NCBI GenBank assembly: GCA_947628025.1
Contig: CANQYH010000125.1
Span: 1 to 8,674, forward strand
Direction of reading: 5' to 3'
DNA from: an uncultured Lachnospiraceae bacterium
Lineage (GTDB): Bacteria > Bacillota > Clostridia > Lachnospirales > Lachnospiraceae
Length of the DNA: 8,674 nt
The notes beneath the pieces are model-generated. The model worked only from the letters and a program-made list of their open reading frames with translations, made no database searches and was not told the origin of the DNA. A program made the position numbers and the translations under genes. Shown piece by piece: positions 1 to 4,427 of the stretch (within the stretch, counting starts at the first letter, position 1; the number at the start of each line of letters is the position of its first letter).

Positions 1-92
1 ATCACGGAAGTACTTTTTCCTTTCTCATTAATGAAGCCTTTTGAGATATAGAAAGATTCCGCATTTTTTGATTTAGAAGTTGTTACCCGCAT
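1..92 (-). mobile_element. IS1634-family transposase, N-terminal fragment
   Basis: The frame read leftwards from the ATG at 92-90 gives about 30 residues beginning MRVTTSKSKNAESFYISKGF, then runs off the window. This opening (SKSKN, a short beta stretch, then NEKGKSTS) is how IS1634-type (IS4-superfamily) DDE transposases start. Such enzymes catalyse cut-and-paste transposition, but the catalytic DDE residues lie outside the window. A GGGAG ribosome site sits 6 nt before the ATG. A TATAAT lies at 119-114, with a weak TTGTAT 17 bp upstream of it, and CAATATATTG (120-129) is a perfect palindrome between them. I could not place the terminal inverted repeat or a target duplication, so the right end of the insertion sequence is undefined. 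Family from memory of such N-termini; fairly confident. Confidence 0.75.
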
Positions 93-335
93 AATGTTCT
101 CCCTTTTCTTTTCATTATACAATATATTGCAATAAAATACAATATAATAAAACGAAAAATTTGACAAAAAAAGCAGGATTTATGCGGCCTGCAGGTACTT
201 TCCTTTTCATTCAACTGTCAAACTCCCGCCAGACGGAGCGCAGGGGGCTGTGCCATAGGATCCCGTTTCATCCCGGAAATTTTGCTGCCTGAAAAAGATG
301 CCGTGAAGATGCGCAAAGTCATGCGAACCGAACCG
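93..335. other. Non-coding region to the right of the IS gene
   Basis: No gene is supported here. The first 75 bases are very AT-rich and hold the transposase promoter region and probably the right end of the insertion sequence. From about 180 on the DNA turns GC-richer, which suggests the IS/chromosome boundary lies between about 150 and 260. No convincing terminal repeat or target-site duplication could be identified without the other IS end. Confidence 0.4.
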
Positions 336-364
336 TTGACATCGTATAATCCTGCCTATATAAT
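336..364 (+). promoter_or_regulatory. Consensus sigma-A promoter with possible operator
   Basis: TTGACA (336-341), a 17-bp spacer and TATAAT (359-364) match the housekeeping consensus in both hexamers. It lies about 80 bp before the GTG start at 445, giving a leader of about 75 nt. An inverted repeat, CCTAT-ATAATC-ATAGG (355-370), overlaps the -10 box and could bind a repressor. The arms are only 5 bp, so the operator idea is weak; the promoter itself is strong. Confidence 0.8.
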
Positions 365-444
365 CATAGGAAAGGGTATGCGCGTTATGACCGCGAAACT
401 GTTAAACAGAAACATATTTTTATAACCGGAGAGGGGAAAATAAC

Positions 445-666
445 GTGGATGAACTGTATTTGATCATGAGGGATCTGCTGGAAGTGGAATATAGTCAAAG
501 GGCCTTGCTGCGCGTCTTGGAAACTCTCGAAAACGCGTGCGAGGAGCCGGAACAGGAGGATGTAAAACTGATCGTGCATCATATAAAAGGCAGCATCCGG
601 GAATCGCAGACGGAATTAAAAGTAGCGATCAGTAGACTGGACAGATATACAGCGAAAGCAGCCTGA
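445..666 (+). CDS. Small helical protein of unknown function (73 aa)
   Basis: I do not recognise this family. The protein is short, charged and predicted to be almost entirely alpha-helical, with regular leucine/isoleucine spacing (MDELYLIMRDLLEVEY near the start, DVKLIVHHIKGSI in the middle). It has no cysteine pair, signal peptide or membrane segment, so a small cytosolic helical bundle or oligomerising adaptor is most likely. The start is GTG, chosen because GAGAGGGG ends 8 nt upstream and because a perfect promoter (336-364) precedes it. It is monocistronic: the next gene faces it from the opposite strand. Base composition is closer to the host than to the AT-rich genes further right. Promoter plus ribosome site make a real gene likely, but no function can be assigned. 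Confidence 0.7.
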   Translation: MDELYLIMRDLLEVEYSQRALLRVLETLENACEEPEQEDVKLIVHHIKGSIRESQTELKVAISRLDRYTAKAA

Positions 667-697
667 CAGGGTTAGTGCAGCGGGCTGTGGCTGCTGC

Positions 698-922
698 CTA
701 TTTCTTCGGATATTCCGCCGCCACATTGCTGGCGCCTGTGATATAGTCCATGGAAACATTATAGAATCTGGCAAGGATCAGAAGACTGTCTACCGGAATC
801 CTGGTCTTGCCGCTCTCATAGTCGGCATAAGTACGCTGGCCCACATGGAGCAGGTCTGCGACTTTTTGCTGTGTCAGGAAATGATCTTCCCGGATATCCC
901 GGATTCTTTCATTGTATTTCAT
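698..922 (-). CDS. Xre-family transcriptional repressor, copy A (74 aa)
   Basis: This is a single-domain helix-turn-helix protein of the Cro/C1 (Xre) type and probably acts as a DNA-binding dimer. The HTH spans about residues 5-62: LTQQKVADLLHVGQRTYADYE is helix 2-turn-recognition helix, followed by the common SGKTRIP and YNVSMDYITG segments. I take the ATG at 922 as the start because AGAGGTG lies 7 nt upstream; the upstream in-frame ATG at 973 lies in the promoter/operator DNA and has no such site. Copy B at 1371-1595 differs at 13 of 74 residues (82% identical). The gene diverges from a rightward promoter with a 17-bp palindrome at 975-991, its likely operator. The gene it would control (1036-1298) is destroyed, so copy A may now act on copy B's operator, which has the same sequence. 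A TATACT -10 for this gene lies at 947-942. Confidence 0.9.
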   Translation of the reverse strand: MKYNERIRDIREDHFLTQQKVADLLHVGQRTYADYESGKTRIPVDSLLILARFYNVSMDYITGASNVAAEYPKK

Positions 923-964
923 GCGATGGCACCTCTGGATTAGTATAAGAGAAGAGGGGAAAAT

Positions 965-995
965 TATTGACAAATAGAGTTATAAACTCTAAAAT
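965..995 (+). promoter_or_regulatory. Rightward promoter with palindromic operator, copy A
   Basis: TTGACA (967-972), 17 bp, TAAAAT (990-995). The spacer contains the perfect inverted repeat TAGAGTT-ATA-AACTCTA (975-991), so a protein bound there would block RNA polymerase. The block 965-995 is identical to 1638-1668. The adjacent divergent Xre gene is the natural candidate for the binding protein; this is inference from position and symmetry. Confidence 0.8.
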
Positions 996-1035
996 TATAC
1001 TAGAATCTGAAAATCTGAATCCGGAGGTAGATTGC

Positions 1036-1298
1036 GTGAAAGGTAAGACGAAACTGGATAAATGAGCGGATTTGCTGTTGGATACCGGGAAACGCAATAA
1101 TCTCATTCGTATATGGCGTTTGGTTTCGTCCACTGGAAAAAAAAGGCATCTCTCGGAGAAGAATTCAGGGCGCCCATACTGCTTGTTCCGGTTCAGCTGA
1201 CCCATGATTCCGTAGTGGATCCTTATTTGATCAAAACGACGGAGGATGACGTGATCGTCAACAAGCGGAATGCGTTCAATTATCAAAAGAATGGATAG
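1036..1298 (+). pseudogene. Remnant of a DUF4011-type helicase/nuclease gene
   Basis: GGAGGT (1023-1028) and a GTG at 1036 open a frame that stops after nine codons at TGA 1063-1065. Reading through, it continues ADLLLDTGKRNNLI, which with the preceding KLDK resembles the start of DUF4011 proteins (K-W-x-x-LLD-x-x-x-RN-x-L). The TGA falls where the conserved Trp (TGG) is expected. From 1110 the match resumes in another frame: YMAFGFVHWKKK, then RAPILLVPVQLTHDSV and TEDDVIVN, as in the LALGFLxW...APLLLxPVxL part of that domain. The intervening 70-90 residues are missing, and everything after TAG 1296-1298 is gone. Intact relatives are very large superfamily 1 helicase proteins, some found in defence islands. 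So there is a nonsense mutation, an internal frame-changing deletion and loss of more than 90% of the gene. Assignment is from remembered motifs. Confidence 0.7.
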
Positions 1299-1370
1299 TT
1301 ACATAACAGGGGCCGCAGGACAAAGGAAAATGCAAGGCGGCCGCAGGACTGATATATTAAATTCGGCTGC
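1299..1370. repeat. Short gap with an 11-bp direct repeat
   Basis: GGCCGCAGGAC occurs at 1311-1321 and 1339-1349, separated by A-rich sequence. The second copy overlaps a GCGGCCGC palindrome (1337-1344). It sits exactly where the helicase remnant ends, so it may mark a deletion scar. No gene or clear terminator is seen. Confidence 0.4.
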
Positions 1371-1595
1371 CTATTTCTTTGGGTATTCGGTTTTGATGTT
1401 GCTTGCGCCTGTGATATAGTCCATGGAGACATTGTAGAATTTGGCAAGAATCATAATGTTATCAATAGGGATTCTGGTCTTACCGCTTTCATAGTCTGCA
1501 TAAGTCCGTTGTCCGATATGCAGCAGATCAGCAATTTTCTGTTGGGTCAAAGAAGAATCTTCCCTGATTTCTCTTATTCTTTCATTATATTTCAT
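1371..1595 (-). CDS. Xre-family transcriptional repressor, copy B (74 aa)
   Basis: This is the paralogue of the gene at 698-922 and has the same length and layout: HTH LTQQKIADLLHIGQRTYADYE, then SGKTRIP and YNVSMDYITG, ending in EYPKK. Most of the 13 differences are conservative (V/I, L/M, R/K, D/E). The recognition-helix segment GQRTYADYESGKTRIP is identical, which predicts that both proteins read the same operator. The start is the ATG at 1595, with GAGGTG 7 nt upstream; the earlier in-frame ATG at 1646 lies inside the operator region. A TATACT -10 is at 1620-1615. The gene diverges from the two-gene operon at 1717-3163 and probably represses it, and perhaps itself, through the palindrome at 1648-1664. 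Confidence 0.9.
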   Translation of the reverse strand: MKYNERIREIREDSSLTQQKIADLLHIGQRTYADYESGKTRIPIDNIMILAKFYNVSMDYITGASNIKTEYPKK

Positions 1596-1637
1596 GTGAT
1601 AGCACCTCAGAAATAGTATAAGGGAAAGAAAAATAAA

Positions 1638-1668
1638 TATTGACAAATAGAGTTATAAACTCTAAAAT
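1638..1668 (+). promoter_or_regulatory. Rightward promoter with palindromic operator, copy B
   Basis: TTGACA (1640-1645), 17 bp, TAAAAT (1663-1668), with TAGAGTT-ATA-AACTCTA at 1648-1664 filling the spacer. It is identical over 31 bp to 965-995, and similarity ends abruptly after the -10 box. It drives the operon at 1717-3163, leaving a leader of about 40 nt. Confidence 0.8.
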
Positions 1669-1716
1669 GAAAGTAAAATATTTGAGTCGCTAGAAAGCAA
1701 AAGAGAGGAGAATCAA

Positions 1717-1908
1717 GTGGAGAGGTATGTACTAAACATAAAGGAAGGTATAATACATGACCGATATAAAAATTGTTATGCTGAGCGCAGGATGAAAGAG
1801 GAAAACAAAAAGTATTTTGATAATTATTTGGATGCTGTAAATTTTTACGAGGGTAAATGCAAAAAAGGGCAGCCGTGCGGTATTTGTATGAAAGAAATGG
1901 ATTCATAA
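1717..1908 (+). CDS. Small putative zinc-binding protein, Ada-like motif (63 aa)
   Basis: The GTG start has GAGAGGAG 6 nt upstream. The layout is an N-terminal YVLN strand, IIHDRYKNCY, MKEENKKYFDNYLDAV and finally PCGIC. It recalls the small metal-binding fold of the Ada repair protein N-terminus and its many stand-alone relatives: H/C, C, (M)KExNKxYFDxxxxA, then PCxxC. Candidate ligands are C20, C54 and C57 with H14 or C48. It is the first gene of an operon, 25 nt before the 409-aa gene, under the Xre-controlled promoter. Its AT-rich codons resemble those of its partner, so the two were probably acquired together. It may be a DNA- or protein-binding partner of the downstream product; that is inference. 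The fold assignment rests on motif resemblance only. Confidence 0.75.
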   Translation: MERYVLNIKEGIIHDRYKNCYAERRMKEENKKYFDNYLDAVNFYEGKCKKGQPCGICMKEMDS

Positions 1909-1933
1909 ATGTAAAGGGTTGGGAGGAATCGCT

Positions 1934-3163
1934 ATGGCGCAGTATAGATGTAAGATGTGTGGCAGTAGTAAAATTGTATTAGAAAGAAAACAAGAGGGTT
2001 ATAATAAGAAAAAAGGGATATGGGGAACAATGTTATTTGGTGCGGCTGGTGCTATTGCCGGAACAGACGGAAATACTGTGATTTATTATCACTGCGGGGA
2101 TTGCGGAGCGGTTATAAATGAGGCTATGCCCGTTTGGGAAAAAGATAATATTGATGATTGCCTGAAAATGCCGTATGCTTTTGAATCCAGCTTAAGAAAT
2201 TATAAGAAGAAATATAAAAATATCGAATGGGAAGAACCGCTAGTTGAAGAACCTCAAAAAAGATTATCTGAAGATGATATTGAGCCGATTATAACGGAAT
2301 ACATGAAAAAGACTGGAAAACCGGAAAGGCTTTTTGGTGAATATAGCAAAATGGGAATTGGAGAAGATGATAGATTAAGTCATACCGGGGCTATTGTTAA
2401 TCTTATAAATAAGGGATTTATAAAGCGGGTAAAAATAGGTGGAGAAGATTATTTTGTTTTGGTAACGGATCCCGAGGAGATGAATACACTAGCTCTTGAA
2501 AGGCAGGCACCAAATCTGGCTGAAAAGTTGAAACGAGATACAAAAAAGGATTATACTTCAGTATTACGGGAACTTTTAACAAAGAAATCAATGAAATTGG
2601 AAGAAATTGAGGATTGGCTGAAAGAAAGCGGCCTCTTGGAAGAAAACGTATTAAGTGCAGCAAAAGAAAATCCATTTATCCTGAAAAATTTTGTTAAATT
2701 ACTTTTAAATGATGGTATATCATGTGAAAACGAGTGTGTATCTTATTATATTTGCGAAAATGATAGTTATAGAGCCAAAACGGAAGAAGAATTAAAGAAT
2801 GACTTAGATAAAAGTGAACAAGAATATCAAAAAAGGTTGAAAATAACAGTAGATAAGGTATGGATGCCTATTATAAATATCTTGAAAAGCGCAAAAGAGC
2901 CAATATCTAGCTTTGAAATACGTGATAAATTAAATAAGATAGGCGCAAAAGATTGGCGTGGTTCTGAATGGAGAGAAATTTCAGTTTCTTCTCACTTAAG
3001 ATCTTTGGAAGAAGTTGGGTTAGTGGTGCGTAAAATTGAGAAAAAACGTTTGAAATATTCTATAAGAAAAATGTCTGGAAAGGAAACTAGTCAAAAATTG
3101 ATAGAAGCAATTGAAGCAAGTGAATATATAGTAAATTTTGATGATATTGAAAAATTTGTATAG
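1934..3163 (+). CDS. Zinc-ribbon and winged-helix protein of unknown function (409 aa)
   Basis: I do not recognise the full-length family. Residues 6-57 form a zinc ribbon with two CxxC knuckles (C6/C9 and C54/C57). Between them is a glycine/alanine-rich hydrophobic loop (GIWGTMLFGAAGAIAG, 28-43) that could touch a membrane or pack as a glycine zipper. Residues about 112-177 look like a first winged helix (SHTGAIVNLINKGFIKRVKI, then a GGEDYFVLV wing). The middle is charged and helical. Residues 306-379 form a second winged helix (ISSFEIRDKLNKIG, WREISVSSHLRSLEEVGLV, then a wing). The product is therefore probably a cytosolic DNA-binding or assembly protein; no catalytic motif is visible. The ATG at 1934 has GGGAGG 7 nt upstream; an in-frame TTG at 1919 would overlap that site. 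The gene is strongly AT-rich compared with 4430-8670, a sign of transfer. A hairpin terminator follows at 3227-3259. Confidence 0.8.
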   Translation: MAQYRCKMCGSSKIVLERKQEGYNKKKGIWGTMLFGAAGAIAGTDGNTVIYYHCGDCGAVINEAMPVWEKDNIDDCLKMPYAFESSLRNYKKKYKNIEWEEPLVEEPQKRLSEDDIEPIITEYMKKTGKPERLFGEYSKMGIGEDDRLSHTGAIVNLINKGFIKRVKIGGEDYFVLVTDPEEMNTLALERQAPNLAEKLKRDTKKDYTSVLRELLTKKSMKLEEIEDWLKESGLLEENVLSAAKENPFILKNFVKLLLNDGISCENECVSYYICENDSYRAKTEEELKNDLDKSEQEYQKRLKITVDKVWMPIINILKSAKEPISSFEIRDKLNKIGAKDWRGSEWREISVSSHLRSLEEVGLVVRKIEKKRLKYSIRKMSGKETSQKLIEAIEASEYIVNFDDIEKFV

Positions 3164-3183
3164 TATTAAATAAATTATTAGGC

Positions 3184-3202
3184 TGCAGGTTTTAATTACC
3201 TG
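3184..3202 (+). other. Weak hairpin after the zinc-ribbon gene
   Basis: GCAGGT and ACCTGC flank a 7-nt AT loop, giving a 6-bp stem. There is no T-run after it, so it is unlikely to terminate by itself; it may protect the transcript end or be incidental. Confidence 0.3.
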
Positions 3203-3226
3203 CTGCCGCAGACTGTAGACAAAGCC

Positions 3227-3259
3227 GGTGCCGGAGGCAATCTCCGGCACCACTTTTCT
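3227..3259 (+). terminator. Terminator of the zinc-binding operon
   Basis: A perfect 10-bp GC-rich stem (GGTGCCGGAG, 3227-3236, with CTCCGGCACC, 3242-3251) closes a 5-nt loop and is followed by ACTTTTCT. It lies 63 bp after the stop of the 409-aa gene. The T-run is short, but stem and position fit an intrinsic terminator. Confidence 0.65.
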
Positions 3260-3333
3260 AGTCCCTGTCTGATTTTTATCCAGAAAGTTAAATAAAACCT
3301 CCCAGATTTCCACCATTGGGGCAGCAGGAGATG

Positions 3334-3366
3334 AAAAAGAGGAACGGGTTCACACCCATTCCTCTT
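3334..3366 (-). terminator. Stranded original terminator of rubrerythrin
   Basis: Read on the minus strand, a 13-bp stem (3366-3354 with 3349-3337, one U-G wobble) closes a 4-nt loop and runs into five Ts. It begins 27 nt after the stop codon of the rubrerythrin fragment at 3394-3473. No intact minus-strand gene now ends here, so it is best explained as the terminator rubrerythrin used before the integrative element entered its 3' end. Confidence 0.75.
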
Positions 3367-3392
3367 GAAAAATCTTTAAAACAGGTGATTCT

Positions 3393-3473
3393 ATCAGCCG
3401 AAATACCTCTCCAGCAGTCCCTTGAACGCTTTCCCGTGGCGGGCTTCGTCGCGGGCCATCTCATGGACAGTGT
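3393..3473. other. Attachment-site repeat next to the integrase
   Basis: This is one of two direct repeats, 81 bp with 80 identical (mismatch at 3403/6082), the other being 6072-6152. It borders the integrase remnant, as attL does in tyrosine-recombinase islands. The true crossover core is shorter and lies somewhere inside the repeat. Confidence 0.75.
3394..3473 (-). pseudogene. Displaced 3' end of the rubrerythrin gene
   Basis: On the minus strand this encodes TVHEMARDEARHGKAFKGLL and then ERYFG-stop, exactly the last 25 residues of the intact rubrerythrin at 6073-6615, including the diiron ligands of EARH. The only difference from 6073-6152 is a silent TAC/TAT change. The match ends abruptly at both sides, at 3473 in mid-gene and just past the stop. 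It is the leftover host 3' end produced when an element integrated within the gene, not an independent gene. Confidence 0.85.
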
Positions 3474-3505
3474 GGCGTTGTGCTACCGAACACGCAAGGG
3501 ATAAA

Positions 3506-3600
3506 TCAAGGGAAATCAATATTTTTCAAGGAAATTATCTTTCCACTTTCCACTAATTTAAAGAGTAAGTATTTGAAAAAGTCTACTAAATTTCCACTAA
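3506..3600. repeat. Direct repeats upstream of the integrase (possible arm sites)
   Basis: TTTCCACT occurs at 3540-3547, 3547-3554 and 3591-3598; the last two share TTTCCACTAA. TCAAGG(G)AAAT occurs at 3506-3516 and 3526-3535. Short direct repeats between the att core and the integrase gene are typical of arm-type binding sites for the integrase N-terminal domain. The spacing is irregular and the DNA is AT-rich, so chance is not excluded. Confidence 0.45.
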
Positions 3601-3617
3601 GATAGGAAGACGATTTC

Positions 3618-3944
3618 ATGAATGAAAAACAAAACGTAGGTATCTATCAGTTAGAAAATGGGTATTGGGGATTCCGTTATACTATTACGGTAAATGGGAA
3701 GAAAAAGGACTTCAAAAAAGTAAGAACTTAATATGGAAATATCATCAAGACAGAGAAGGCCGCTATTAGAGCAAGAGAAGCCGCACTGATAAAAGATAAG
3801 GCAAACAGAAATTGCAAGCCCCCAAAGCAACGTATGACATTGGGGGAGGTTTACCAAGAATATTGTGAATTTGGACGTAGCGGAAAAGCCTATACAACGA
3901 TAAAGAAACAAGATAGTTTGTGGAAGAATCATTTAAAAGAAAAG
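3618..3944 (+). pseudogene. Tyrosine integrase, N-terminal part only
   Basis: From ATG 3618 (AGGAAG 8 nt upstream) the frame reads an AP2-like arm-binding domain: VGIYQLENGYWGFRYTITVN, KKKDFKKVRT. A stop at 3729-3731 interrupts it, and then YGNIIKTEKAAIRAREAALI follows in the same frame. Next comes the start of the SAM-like core-binding domain: MTLGEVYQEYCEFGRSGKAY and KKQDSLWKNHLKEK (3834-3944). This is the usual opening of Tn916/phage-type site-specific recombinases. The catalytic domain (R, K, H-x-x-R, H, Y) is entirely missing: at 3945 the frame passes into unrelated repeats. The gene cannot make a working recombinase, because of one nonsense codon plus loss of about two thirds of the protein. 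It lies beside an att repeat and reads into the element, as expected for the element's own integrase. Confidence 0.85.
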
Positions 3945-4310
3945 TTGCAGTATGCAAGCAAAGAACTGCGAAACGACCGTGATGTAGTCCTTGCGGCGGT
4001 TAAGAAAGACTGGAGTGCCTTGCAGTGGGCCAGTAAAGAATTGCGGAGTGATGAAAGTTTTATAAAGGAAAATATTAAAAATAATAGTTATTTGCTGTAG
4101 TATGCAGACGAAAAAATACGGAACAACAAAGAGGCCGTATTGACTGCTGTACGGCAGGGCGGTTATTATTTTCAATGGGCAAGTGAATAGCTTCGGAATG
4201 ACCGGGAATTCGTGATGGAAGCTATAGCGCATAACCCTGGCGCATTAGATTATGCGGGAAAGGTACATTCCCGTAACCATTATGCGGAAACCCGGAGAAA
4301 TGTTTCTTGA
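3945..4310 (+). pseudogene. Tandem DUF4116-like repeats with stop codons
   Basis: In one unbroken phase from 3945 there are four 25-residue (75-bp) units and a partial fifth, starting at 3945, 4020, 4095, 4170 and 4245. Each begins with a form of L-Q-Y/W-A-S and continues K/E-x-LR-(N/S)-D-x-x-x-V. The first unit is LQYASKELRNDRDVVLAAVK. This is the DUF4116 pattern, a short helical repeat of unknown function found in large proteins. Unit 3 has TAG (4098-4100) where Q is expected, unit 4 has TAG (4188-4190) where K is expected, and unit 5 loses the pattern and ends at TGA 4308-4310. No start codon with a ribosome site precedes unit 1, which is fused in frame to the integrase fragment. I read it as a decayed piece of a longer repeat protein. 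Confidence 0.75.
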
Positions 4311-4335
4311 TTTACGGCTACCTTTGCTTTATAAT
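4307..4335 (+). promoter_or_regulatory. Promoter of the Rpn-type nuclease gene
   Basis: TTGATT (4307-4312), 17 bp, TATAAT (4330-4335). It overlaps the final stop codon of the repeat remnant. The transcript would start near 4342, leaving a leader of about 85 nt before the GTG at 4428. No operator-like symmetry was seen. Confidence 0.65.
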
Positions 4336-4427
4336 GATTTTAAGCCACATTCGATGGTTTTTGGTATGTTTTAACTCTTCTTTTTCGGGCGCGCCTGAGA
4401 TTCGTGCGATCAGGAGGAATGTAGGAA

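Noticed and set aside
246..258. Insertion-sequence terminal repeat around GGGGCTGTGCCAT
   Set aside because: It resembles some IS ends but points away from the transposase fragment, and no partner repeat or target duplication is visible.
378..425. 15-codon leader peptide before the small gene
   Set aside because: Its ATG would be only about 7 nt from the predicted transcript start, with no usable ribosome site.
677..694. Hairpin GCAGC/GCTGC as terminator of the small gene or Xre copy A
   Set aside because: Only a 5-bp stem with an 8-nt loop and no T-run in either direction.
923..973. N-terminal extension of Xre copy A (and the same for copy B, 1596-1646)
   Set aside because: The upstream ATGs lie in the promoter/operator DNA. 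The internal ATGs have good ribosome sites, and the extension is hydrophobic and diverged between the copies, while the 74-aa core is conserved.
1919..1933. TTG start for the 409-aa gene
   Set aside because: It would overlap the GGGAGG ribosome site that serves the ATG at 1934.
3729..4190. Stop-codon read-through or recoding joining integrase and repeats
   Set aside because: Both TAA and TAG occur, no recoding signals are seen, and the integrase lacks its catalytic domain. Ordinary decay explains it.
3945..4310. CRISPR-like array
   Set aside because: The 75-bp period is protein-level repetition with degenerate DNA, not identical repeats with unique spacers. No cas genes, tRNA or rRNA were found in the window.
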